Shown here piece by piece: positions 1-5,802 of a DNA stretch of 11,937 bases. Below the pieces are notes generated by a model. It worked only from the letters and a program-made list of their open reading frames with translations, ran no database searches and had not been told where the DNA came from. This stretch comes from Pseudomonas sp. (GTDB taxonomy: Bacteria; Pseudomonadota; Gammaproteobacteria; Pseudomonadales; Pseudomonadaceae), in the NCBI GenBank assembly GCA_003525045.1, contig DQGF01000541.1, positions 4,205 through 16,141 on the forward strand, in the 5' to 3' direction. The first letter of the stretch is position 1; every line of letters starts with the position of its first letter. A program made the translations under genes and the position numbers.

Positions 1-713
1 AGCAGTACGATCACCAGCAGAGGCCCCAGCCATACCGCAATTGCTGCTAACGCCGCCAGCAGCCCCAGCCACCAGGCTCCCGCTTTGCCGGGCATGGGCA
101 CCACGCCTTTCCAACCTTTGCGCACCGCATACGCGTAGGGGATCAGCATCAACACCGGCAGAAAGCCCACACCTTTGCTGATGATTCCAAACCCCATGGC
201 TGCACAGGCAACGTAGTACCAACGCCACGCCGGGCCGAGCAATAGATGCCGGCATAAACCATAGATCCCCAGAATTATCCAAAGGGCCAGAAAGCCATCA
301 ATCTGCCCCGTCCGTAAAATGCTGTAGGTCTGGTAGGTCGCGAGAAACAATATTGCTGCGATTACACCTACACGCCGGCCCCACAAGCGACGGCCCAGGT
401 CATACAAGCAGGCCGTAGTAACGGCACCTGCCAGTAGCGCTGGTAAATAGAGGGCTACTTTTGGCAGGTGGGTAAGCTGCACGAATAGCGCCACAGTCCA
501 CATGAAGAGTGGAGGTTTGTCTGCGTAAATTTCGCCAGCCCGATGGGGAATAAACCAAGAACCGTTCTGCAGCATTTCCAAGGCAACGCCGAGAAAACGC
601 TCTTCATCGACGTTCAACGGCTGGCGCCAGCCAAGACCGGCTCCCACCATGACCAACGTCAACACCACAAAAGCCAAAAGCTCTAACCGCGAAGAAGATA
701 GTCGTATCCGCAC
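1..713 (-). CDS. ArnT-like GT-C glycosyltransferase (PMT/GT83 family), C-terminus cut by window edge
   Basis: An open frame runs on the minus strand from 713 to the left edge, 237 complete codons, with no stop. Expected role: an inner-membrane transferase that moves a sugar from a polyprenyl phosphate donor to an acceptor such as lipid A or LPS core on the periplasmic side. Visible signs are an N-terminal membrane helix (about residues 10-28), then NVDEERF with the family's acidic pair at D36-E37 in the first periplasmic loop, YADKPPLFMW at 63-72, further hydrophobic helices, and a GIISKGVGFLP stretch comparable to the TKGF segment of ArnT. The start is a GTG at 713 preceded by AAAAAGGA eight bases upstream. 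The ATG at 650 is in frame but would remove half of the first helix. It lies 4 bases beyond the stop of the LAB_N gene, so it is probably the last or a late gene of the same operon. The acceptor and the sugar cannot be read from the sequence. Family call is firm, substrate is inference. Confidence 0.88.
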   Translation of the reverse strand, partial: MRIRLSSSRLELLAFVVLTLVMVGAGLGWRQPLNVDEERFLGVALEMLQNGSWFIPHRAGEIYADKPPLFMWTVALFVQLTHLPKVALYLPALLAGAVTTACLYDLGRRLWGRRVGVIAAILFLATYQTYSILRTGQIDGFLALWIILGIYGLCRHLLLGPAWRWYYVACAAMGFGIISKGVGFLPVLMLIPYAYAVRKGWKGVVPMPGKAGAWWLGLLAALAAIAVWLGPLLVIVL

Positions 714-717
714 CGTC

Positions 718-1011
718 TCAGTCCTTTTTATCCAGTTCGTGGCTTTCTTGCTCACGATGCTTGGCGATCAACTGCAAATTGCGCAGGTACACAATGAAAC
801 CGAAGGACTGGCCGACAATAAAAACCGGATCTTCGCGGTAAATTGCGTACGCCAACAGCAGCGCACTGCCGACGATGCTCAGGTACCAGAACCCCACAGG
901 GATCATGCTGCGTTTTTTGTACTCGCTGTACAGCCACTGCAGAACAAACCGCCCGGTAAATGCCAACTGACCAACGAAGCCAATGGCCAACCACAAAGAT
1001 TCTCTGCCCAT
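718..1011 (-). CDS. Small membrane protein, lipid A biosynthesis N-terminal (LAB_N) domain
   Basis: A 97-residue protein that is essentially one LAB_N domain (the family named after the N-terminal extension of some LpxB proteins). Three hydrophobic helices are visible at about 6-27, 36-58 and 62-82, separated by the basic loop SEYKKRS (29-35). Typical family motifs are GRFVLQW (20-26), PVGFWYLS (38-45), YREDPVF (58-64) and the GQSFGFIVYLRNL stretch (67-79). The tail is short and charged. Start ATG at 1011 has GAGGT five bases upstream, lying inside the end of the preceding glycosyltransferase gene, whose stop is separated from this ATG by one base. The biochemical role of stand-alone LAB_N proteins is not established to my knowledge. 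Lying between a polyprenyl-phosphate glycosyltransferase and a GT-C transferase, it occupies the slot that ArnE/ArnF fill in the arn pathway, so a part in carrier-lipid translocation or in assembling the two enzymes is a reasonable inference. It is not LpxB itself: the catalytic domain is absent. Confidence 0.88.
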   Translation of the reverse strand: MGRESLWLAIGFVGQLAFTGRFVLQWLYSEYKKRSMIPVGFWYLSIVGSALLLAYAIYREDPVFIVGQSFGFIVYLRNLQLIAKHREQESHELDKKD

Positions 1012-1012
1012 G

Positions 1013-1756
1013 TCAGACCTCGGTTTCTTGTGCGTTGACTTCCAGGCGGGTGCGTTTTATCAGCCACCACACCCCGAACAAATCAACAATGCCCACGAGG
1101 GCTCGGTCGAAGTTTCCATAGTTGGAAACCCCTGCTCCACGCTCACGGTGGTTCACCGGTTGAATCAACATTCGGCCGTTGTGACGGCGGATCAGGGCAG
1201 GAATAAAGCGGTGCATGTGATCGAAATATGGCAGGCGCAGAAAAGCTTCACGTTCAATCAATTTGATACCGCAACCGGTATCGGGTGTTTGATCTTTCAA
1301 CAGGCTACCGCGCAGATTGTTGGCAAATCGCGAAGCCCAGCGTTTGCTCGCCGTATCCCGGCGATTTACGCGGTGACCCGCCACCAGTTTAACGCCTGCG
1401 GGTTTACCCTCCGAACCACGAACCAGGTCCAGCATTTTCGGCAGATCGGCTGGATCGTTTTGCCCATCGCCATCAAGGGTTGCCAACCAGTGCCCGCGCG
1501 CCACTTCAGCAGCGTGGTAAATCGAGGTGCTTTGCCCGAGGGAACGAGCATGACTGAGTACCCGCAATTGACTGTAGCCACTAGTTTGTAATGCTCGTAA
1601 TTCGGCGGCGGTGGAGTCAGTACTCCCATCGTCAACCACTATGACTTCAAACGTCTCGTTGACGAGCGCGGCACGCACTTCTTCCAATAGTGGAATAAGG
1701 TTACCTGCTTCATTTTTTGCCGGAATCAGAACCGACACATAGGGCGTTTCGTGCAT
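1013..1756 (-). CDS. Family 2 glycosyltransferase, DPM1-like polyprenyl-phosphate sugar synthase
   Basis: A 247-residue GT-A enzyme of the dolichyl-phosphate-mannose-synthase type, expected to move a sugar from a nucleotide sugar to undecaprenyl phosphate at the cytoplasmic face. Motifs: SVLIPAKNE (8-16), VVDDGSTD (40-47) with the nucleotide-binding aspartates D42/D43, and LDGDGQNDP (94-102) carrying the metal-binding D95 and D97. Further on is DTGCGIKL, typical of this subgroup, then the MHRFIPAL region that follows the active site. It ends in one short hydrophobic stretch (VGIVDLFGVWWLI) and lacks the two C-terminal helices of ArnC, so it is a distinct subtype. The ATG at 1756 was chosen because the family begins directly before the SVLIPAKNE strand and ACGGAAA lies just upstream. 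The open frame extends to 1873, but that part overlaps the epimerase coding sequence. It starts 34 bases after the epimerase stop and ends one base before the LAB_N start. Substrate is probably UDP-GalA given the neighbouring epimerase, by inference only. Confidence 0.9.
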   Translation of the reverse strand: MHETPYVSVLIPAKNEAGNLIPLLEEVRAALVNETFEVIVVDDGSTDSTAAELRALQTSGYSQLRVLSHARSLGQSTSIYHAAEVARGHWLATLDGDGQNDPADLPKMLDLVRGSEGKPAGVKLVAGHRVNRRDTASKRWASRFANNLRGSLLKDQTPDTGCGIKLIEREAFLRLPYFDHMHRFIPALIRRHNGRMLIQPVNHRERGAGVSNYGNFDRALVGIVDLFGVWWLIKRTRLEVNAQETEV

Positions 1757-1790
1757 GACGTTTCCGTAAAAAAGCTGAGAAAGTGAGTGG

Positions 1791-2762
1791 CTAAACGCCG
1801 TAATAGTTGCGGTACCAATCGACAAACGACTGCACGCCGGTGGACACCGTGATCTGTGGGCGAAAACCCACACGATCCTCCAGCTCGCGAGTGTCCGCCC
1901 ACGTGTTAACGACGTCGCCTGATTGCAACGGCAAGAAATTTTTTATTGCGCGGATTCCCAGCGCCTCTTCAATGCACTCGACAAATTCCAGGAGCTTCAC
2001 CGGCGCGCCAAATCCGATGTTATAAACCTTGTTTCGCGCGCCAGTCTCATCAGTAGGTGGCAGCGGTATCAATCGCACAAGGCCCTCGACGATGTCGTCG
2101 ATATAGGTGAAATCGCGAGACATCGCGCCGTCGTTGTACACGTCGATGGTGCGACCTTTAAGGATGGCGTCAGTGAATTTGAACAGTGCCATGTCGGGCC
2201 GACCCCAAGGTCCATACACGGTAAAAAATCGCAGACCGGTAGTGGGAATGCCATAGAGATGCGAGTAGGCGTGGGCCATCAGTTCATTGGCGCGCTTGGT
2301 AGCTGCATAGAACGACACCGGCCGATCGACACGGTCGGTCGTGGCATACGGTAAGTGGTCGTTCAATCCGTACACCGAGCTACTTGAGGCGTAAATCAGA
2401 TGCGCCGGCCTATGAGCACGACAGGCTTCCAACACGTTAAGGAATCCCACCAGATTGCTTTGCGCATAGGTGTCCGGGTGGTCTATGGAATAGCGCACAC
2501 CGGCTTGGGCAGCCAGGTGGACGACTTGCTCGAACTCATTTTCAGCAAACAAATCCAGCAGCGCTTGTTTGTCGGCCACATCCAGCAACTGGAACTGGAA
2601 ATTGCGGTATGCCGCCAGTTGCGACAGTCGAGCCTGTTTCAGCTCAACGCTGTAGTAGCTGTTGAGGTTGTCGATGCCAATAACCTGGTGGCCATTGCTG
2701 CATAGACGCTTGGCAGTATGGAACCCGATAAAACCTGCGACGCCGGTTACCAGTACCCTCAT
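1791..2762 (-). CDS. UDP-glucuronate 4-epimerase (short-chain dehydrogenase/reductase family)
   Basis: A 323-residue extended-SDR protein, expected to interconvert UDP-glucuronate and UDP-galacturonate in the cytosol. The N-terminal NAD motif GVAGFIG is at 7-13. The catalytic YxxxK is Y152/K156, with the upstream serine cluster in YASSSSVYG (124-132). The specificity-associated region is the strongest sign: AAQAGVRYS (84-92), the PVSFYAATKRANELMAH stretch (148-164), FTVYGPWGRPDMA (180-192) and SRDFTYIDDIVEG further on are hallmarks of the CapI/LpsL type uronate epimerases rather than GalE. Length is close to the usual 320-340 residues, and it ends in the expected DWYRNYY. All catalytic residues are present, so it looks functional. 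Start ATG at 2762 has GGAAGGACGAG just upstream and overlaps the stop of the ugd remnant in ATGA. The UDP-GlcA substrate is the product of Ugd and is shared with ArnA across the divergent intergenic region. GalE activity on neutral sugars is a less likely alternative. Confidence 0.92.
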   Translation of the reverse strand: MRVLVTGVAGFIGFHTAKRLCSNGHQVIGIDNLNSYYSVELKQARLSQLAAYRNFQFQLLDVADKQALLDLFAENEFEQVVHLAAQAGVRYSIDHPDTYAQSNLVGFLNVLEACRAHRPAHLIYASSSSVYGLNDHLPYATTDRVDRPVSFYAATKRANELMAHAYSHLYGIPTTGLRFFTVYGPWGRPDMALFKFTDAILKGRTIDVYNDGAMSRDFTYIDDIVEGLVRLIPLPPTDETGARNKVYNIGFGAPVKLLEFVECIEEALGIRAIKNFLPLQSGDVVNTWADTRELEDRVGFRPQITVSTGVQSFVDWYRNYYGV

Positions 2763-2983
2763 AAATCTCGTCCTTCCGCGCCTTGCCCAACGAGGTAGTT
2801 GGACAAATCCTGCGCCCCGTTAATGTCTTCGACGCCGATGAGTCCAGAAAACGCAATGGCGATTTTTCCCTGGGTAACAGGGTTAGCGTCAACATCCCTA
2901 CGGCATCTGGGACGACAAACTTCTGCTAAGCGGGTTGGCTGTGCCAAACCGACATAGTCGCTACAAAGGACGGTCACTTCCAT
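2759..2983 (-). pseudogene. Degenerate remnant of UDP-glucose 6-dehydrogenase (ugd) N-terminus
   Basis: A 74-codon open frame whose first half still aligns with the start of the intact Ugd at 11071. Y10-V11-G12-L13, Q15, T17, LAEV (19-22), a D-V-D corresponding to the D-I-D that ends the second beta strand, then QGK-I-x-I and a GL match in register. The NAD-binding GSGYVG has become CSDYVG (7-12), losing two of the three glycines, and the segment after LAEV is scrambled relative to GHDVVCMD. From about residue 48 the match ends, and more than 300 residues of Ugd are missing, so this cannot be a working dehydrogenase. The frame stays open and ends in an ATGA overlap with the epimerase start, as expected if a full ugd once headed this operon. 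The origin of the last 25 or so residues is unknown. It may still be translated and help initiation of the epimerase. Alternatively it is a short gene of new function, which I think less likely. Confidence 0.65.
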
Positions 2984-3084
2984 AAATCACTCTGCTTGAT
3001 GGCAAGGCATTTCTGTACCTGCATAGGCTTATATCAAAAAGAGATGAAAATTTTGTTAGTGGCCGAGGTAGTAGCGAGAAACTG

Positions 3085-3264
3085 CTAAAAACAATGCGTT
3101 TTAATGGAGAACAGGCGTTCAGCAGGCGCCGTACGCCCCAGATCTGCCGGGCGTACGGGTGGGCCGCCGGCAGTGCGGTGCATGTCACAGCCATCGGTCA
3201 TGGTTTTAAATGCATAGCTATCGATGCACATGATAACCATTACCACGATCACGCCCAGCGCCAC
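3085..3264 (-). CDS. Possible small single-pass membrane protein (weak candidate)
   Basis: A minus-strand open frame of 59 codons starting at GTG 3264, or 51 codons from ATG 3240, and ending with TAG at 3087-3085. The start of the product is strongly hydrophobic (VALGVIVVMVIM, then CIDSYAF), which would make one membrane helix or an uncleaved signal anchor. It is followed by a polar tail rich in proline and arginine with three cysteines in total. Codon use in the tail is GC-rich, unlike the surrounding intergenic DNA, which is why the frame drew attention. Against it: no Shine-Dalgarno sequence precedes any of the possible starts, and the tail overlaps a perfect inverted repeat. I do not recognise a family. 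It could be a small orphan gene upstream of the uronate cluster or simply a chance frame. Confidence 0.25.
   Translation of the reverse strand: MALGVIVVMVIMCIDSYAFKTMTDGCDMHRTAGGPPVRPADLGRTAPAERLFSIKTHCF
3129..3158. repeat. Perfect 10-bp inverted repeat with palindromic loop
   Basis: The arms CCGTACGCCC (3129-3138) and GGGCGTACGG (3149-3158) are perfectly complementary and are separated by ten bases (3139-3148). The first eight of those, CAGATCTG, are themselves a palindrome, and each arm contains the palindrome CGTACG. No T-run follows on the plus strand and no clear one on the minus strand, so a classical rho-independent terminator is not supported. It sits in a GC-rich island inside otherwise AT-rich DNA. 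It might be a dimeric regulator site, a REP-like element, or a hairpin in a leader transcript. Only one copy is seen in this window. Confidence 0.6.
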
Positions 3265-3412
3265 ACTTTTTGCTGCAACTTAGATGACCAGATAACAACA
3301 ACTACGCAAATGACGTGAACGCAATATAAAGCCAAAATATCTGTAAGACTTTTCCCACTAGTGGTGTGAGATCGATAAGGATTAAACGCTATTTGCCTGG
3401 GAGTGCAGATAA

Positions 3413-3544
3413 ATGATTTTCCGACCACTTTTTCATGCTTCTTTCACAAAACCGAGCTTAACCTCAAGGAATACAGGCGAGTTCTCACTTGCCCACCCAA
3501 GCACGAAAAATCTACTGGAGCGTTTGATCAAGCATTTCAGGTAA
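3413..3544 (+). CDS. Possible 43-residue upstream ORF (leader) ahead of arnB
   Basis: ATG at 3413 follows GGGAG (3399-3403) at a spacing of nine bases, which is a better Shine-Dalgarno arrangement than most genes in this window have. The frame runs 43 codons to TAA at 3542-3544. The product is basic and not strongly hydrophobic, with an N-terminal MIFRPLFHASF and a C-terminal NLLERLIKHFR that could form a short amphipathic helix. It is in the same reading frame as arnB, 93 bases upstream of the arnB ATG, so it could be a leader peptide whose translation affects arn expression. Codons such as AGG and ACA are not typical of the neighbouring genes, which argues for chance. I know of no matching family. 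Confidence 0.3.
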   Translation: MIFRPLFHASFTKPSLTSRNTGEFSLAHPSTKNLLERLIKHFR

Positions 3545-3637
3545 TTGATTGATGCAGCTTTTCTTTTAGCGACTACGCTGTCTTCGATCTATGTTTTTAG
3601 CCTCAAAGGTTATTCACTTTTCAGCCCCGAGGTGCCC

Positions 3638-4786
3638 ATGAGTCAAGCGTTTCTTCCGTTCTCCCGTCCCAGTATTGGCGATGAAGAGATCGCCGCCGTA
3701 GAGCAAGTACTGCGCTCCGGCTGGATCACTACCGGCCCGAAAAACCAGCAACTCGAAGAGCAGTTTTCCGACTATGTGGGTTGCCGGTATGCCGTTGCAC
3801 TTTCTTCGGCCACCGGCGGCATGCACATCACGTTACTGGCATTGGGAATCGGCCCGGGCGATGAAGTTATTACCCCGTCACAGACCTGGGTGTCGACCGC
3901 CAACATGATCTGCCTGCTGGGGGCCACGCCGGTGTTTGTCGACGTGAACCGCGACACGTTGATGAGTGATCTGTCGAGCATCGAAGCGGCGATCACGCCA
4001 CGCACCAAAGCGATCATTCCGGTACATTACGCCGGCGCCGCGTTTGATCTCGATCCGCTGTATGCGCTGGCCGACAAACACGGCATCCCGGTTATCGAAG
4101 ACGCCGCGCACGCCGCCGGCACGTTCTACAAAGGTCGTCATGTCGGATCAAAAGGCACGGCGATTTTCTCTTTCCACGCGATCAAGAACATGACTTGCGC
4201 CGAGGGCGCCATGTTCGTCAGCGACGATGAAGCGCTCGCCTCCCGGGTGCGCATGCTCAAGTTTCATGGGCTTGGCGTCGATGCCTACGACCGCATGACT
4301 CACGGCCGCAAGCCTCAGGCCCAGGTGATCGAGCCGGGTTTCAAATACAACCTGGCCGACATCAATGCCGCCATCGCCCTGGTGCAATTGGAGCGTCTGG
4401 ACGAGATCAACGCCAAGCGCACCGAATTGGCCAAGACTTACCTGCAACGGCTGGAAGGCTCAAAAGTACAACCGCTGGCGATTCCGGCTTACACGCAACA
4501 GCACGCCTGGCACCTGTTCATCCTGCGCATCGACGCCGAACGCTGTGGCCTGGATCGCGAAGCCTTCATGAACGCCCTGCAAGCGCAGAACATCGGCACC
4601 GGCATTCACTTCATCGCGACGCACCTGCACACCTACTACCGCCAGCGCTTCCCCAACATCCACCTGCCCAATACCGAATGGAACTCGGCGCGCCTGTGCT
4701 CGATCCCGTTGTTCCCTGACATGACCACCGATGATGTCGATCGTGTGGTCGGCGCCATTGAAAACGTTATGGACTCAAGCCTGTGA
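3638..4786 (+). CDS. arnB: UDP-4-amino-4-deoxy-L-arabinose--oxoglutarate aminotransferase
   Basis: ArnB (PmrH) is a cytosolic PLP enzyme of the DegT/DnrJ/EryC1 family that transfers the amino group of glutamate to UDP-L-Ara4O, giving UDP-L-Ara4N. The product has 382 residues, the usual length. Visible signs: the family opening [14 protein letters not shown] (5-18), SGWITTGP, D155 in IEDAAHAAG, which contacts the PLP ring nitrogen, and the PLP Schiff-base lysine K183 in [10 protein letters not shown]. After it come the EGAM segment and the C-terminal [12 protein letters not shown] stretch. The ATG at 3638 was chosen because homologues begin a few residues before FLPFSRP and GAGG lies five bases upstream. 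The open frame continues back to a TTG at 3545, but those codons have no Shine-Dalgarno sequence and no match to the family. First gene of the arn operon; its stop overlaps the arnC start. Confidence 0.97.
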   Translation: MSQAFLPFSRPSIGDEEIAAVEQVLRSGWITTGPKNQQLEEQFSDYVGCRYAVALSSATGGMHITLLALGIGPGDEVITPSQTWVSTANMICLLGATPVFVDVNRDTLMSDLSSIEAAITPRTKAIIPVHYAGAAFDLDPLYALADKHGIPVIEDAAHAAGTFYKGRHVGSKGTAIFSFHAIKNMTCAEGAMFVSDDEALASRVRMLKFHGLGVDAYDRMTHGRKPQAQVIEPGFKYNLADINAAIALVQLERLDEINAKRTELAKTYLQRLEGSKVQPLAIPAYTQQHAWHLFILRIDAERCGLDREAFMNALQAQNIGTGIHFIATHLHTYYRQRFPNIHLPNTEWNSARLCSIPLFPDMTTDDVDRVVGAIENVMDSSL

Positions 4787-5802
4787 AACCTTACCCCGTC
4801 CGTTGCGTGTCGATCGTCATCCCGGTCTACAACGAAGAAGACAGCTTGCCCGAGTTGCTGCGACGTACCGAAGCGGCCTGCCAGCAATTACGCCAAGAAT
4901 ACGAAATTGTGCTGGTCGACGACGGCAGTCGGGACGAATCGGCGCAAATATTGGAACAGGCAGCATCTCTCAAAGGCAGCCCGGTCGTAGCGGTCATTCT
5001 GAACCGCAATTACGGCCAGCACGCGGCAATCATGGCCGGTTTCGAACAGTGCAAGGGCGATGTCGTCATCACCCTCGACGCCGATCTGCAAAACCCTCCG
5101 GAAGAGATCCCACGGTTAGTGGCGCAGGCCGAACTTGGCTATGACGTGGTCGCCACGGTGCGCAGCAACCGTCAGGACTCGGCCCTGCGGCGCTGGCCGT
5201 CAAAGCTGATCAACCTCGCCGTGCAGCGTTCCACCGGTGTCGCCATGAGCGATTACGGCTGCATGCTGCGCGCCTACCGACGGACCATCGTCGACGCCAT
5301 GCTCGCCTGTAGTGAACGCAGCACCTTCATTCCGATCCTGGCCAACAGCTTTGCCCGGCACACCACGGAAATTCTGGTGACCCACGCCGAGCGCGAACAC
5401 GGTGAATCGAAGTACAGCCCGATGCGCCTGGTCAACCTGATGTTCGATCTGATCACCTGCATGACCACTACCCCGCTGCGCTTGCTGAGCATTATCGGCT
5501 TCGCCATGGCCGGTTTGGGCGTGCTGTTCGCCACTGCCTTGATCGTCCTGCGCCTGGTATTCGGCGCCAGTTGGGCCGGCCACGGGACGTTCGTGCTGTT
5601 CGCCGTGCTGTTCGTGTTCACCGGCGGGCAGTTCATCGGCATGGGCCTGCTGGGCGAGTACCTGGGTCGCATGTACAGCGATGTCCGCGCCCGCCCCCGG
5701 TTCTTTATCGAAAAAGTCCTGCGTGGACAACCCGCTTCTCCTGCTCCCGTGGTCACCGTTGACGGCCTCACTTCCACTTCTTCAGATCAGGTTCTCTCAT
5801 GA
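4783..5802 (+). CDS. arnC: Undecaprenyl-phosphate 4-deoxy-4-formamido-L-arabinose transferase
   Basis: ArnC (PmrF) moves L-Ara4FN from UDP to undecaprenyl phosphate at the cytoplasmic side of the inner membrane. The 339-residue product has a family 2 glycosyltransferase domain: [11 protein letters not shown] (9-19), [10 protein letters not shown] (44-53), and [11 protein letters not shown] (98-108) with metal-binding D99 and D101. Two membrane helices follow at about 232-260 and 268-292, then the conserved [17 protein letters not shown] region (291-307). This two-helix tail separates it from the DPM1-like enzyme of the minus-strand cluster. The start is GTG at 4783, overlapping the arnB stop in GTGA with only a weak upstream Shine-Dalgarno, so initiation probably depends on coupling to arnB. 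The stop overlaps the arnA start in ATGA. It is slightly longer than the enterobacterial protein through its C-terminal tail. Confidence 0.97.
   Translation: MKPYPVRCVSIVIPVYNEEDSLPELLRRTEAACQQLRQEYEIVLVDDGSRDESAQILEQAASLKGSPVVAVILNRNYGQHAAIMAGFEQCKGDVVITLDADLQNPPEEIPRLVAQAELGYDVVATVRSNRQDSALRRWPSKLINLAVQRSTGVAMSDYGCMLRAYRRTIVDAMLACSERSTFIPILANSFARHTTEILVTHAEREHGESKYSPMRLVNLMFDLITCMTTTPLRLLSIIGFAMAGLGVLFATALIVLRLVFGASWAGHGTFVLFAVLFVFTGGQFIGMGLLGEYLGRMYSDVRARPRFFIEKVLRGQPASPAPVVTVDGLTSTSSDQVLS

Larger units (their letters stand above)
2984..3637. promoter_or_regulatory. Divergent intergenic region between the uronate cluster and the arn operon
   Basis: About 650 bases separate the two divergent units, and it must hold the promoters for both. 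It is clearly AT-richer than the genes (22 G/C in 60 bases at 3301-3360), apart from a GC-rich island at about 3121-3180. Contents I can support: a perfect inverted repeat (3129-3158), a candidate upstream ORF (3413-3544) and a weak candidate small ORF on the minus strand (3085-3264). TATAAA at 3325-3330 resembles a -10 box on the plus strand but has no good -35 at 17 bases. arn operons in pseudomonads are known to be induced through PmrAB, PhoPQ and related two-component systems. I looked for paired TTAAG/TTAAT or GTTTA half-sites at 11-base spacing on both strands and found no convincing pair. Confidence 0.55.

Noticed and set aside
718..1011. Possible LpxB (lipid A disaccharide synthase) gene
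   Set aside because: Only the LAB_N membrane domain is present; the roughly 380-residue glycosyltransferase domain of LpxB is absent, and the neighbouring gene is an unrelated GT-C protein.
983..1591. 202-codon plus-strand frame opposite the GT2 gene
   Set aside because: Antisense to a well-supported glycosyltransferase; no motif, no Shine-Dalgarno, no operon context.
1757..1873. Extension of the GT2 gene upstream to 1873
   Set aside because: The extra 39 codons overlap the end of the epimerase and do not resemble the family, which begins directly before SVLIPAKNE.
3355..3364. 10-base palindrome CCACTAGTGG
   Set aside because: A single short palindrome without a flanking promoter element or second copy; too little to call an operator.
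3421..3453. Sequences resembling a ColR-type site (CCGACCACTTTTTCAT and a CTTCTTTCAC nearby)
   Set aside because: Compared with the ColR consensus as I remember it, one has an inserted T and a changed last base, and the other has two mismatches. Not good enough to report without a matrix score.
3545..3637. N-terminal extension of arnB from a TTG start at 3545
   Set aside because: No Shine-Dalgarno for the TTG, no family match for the extra 31 residues, whereas ATG 3638 has GAGG upstream and gives the normal ArnB N-terminus.
3301..3637. Search for PmrA or PhoP direct-repeat boxes upstream of arnB
   Set aside because: TTAA-containing stretches (3381-3386, 3457-3462) and TAAAC were seen, but no second half-site at the right spacing.
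5200..5777. Two overlapping minus-strand frames inside arnC (176 and 167 codons)
   Set aside because: Antisense shadows of arnC with Gln/His/Ala-rich or Arg/Ser-rich composition and no domain signature.
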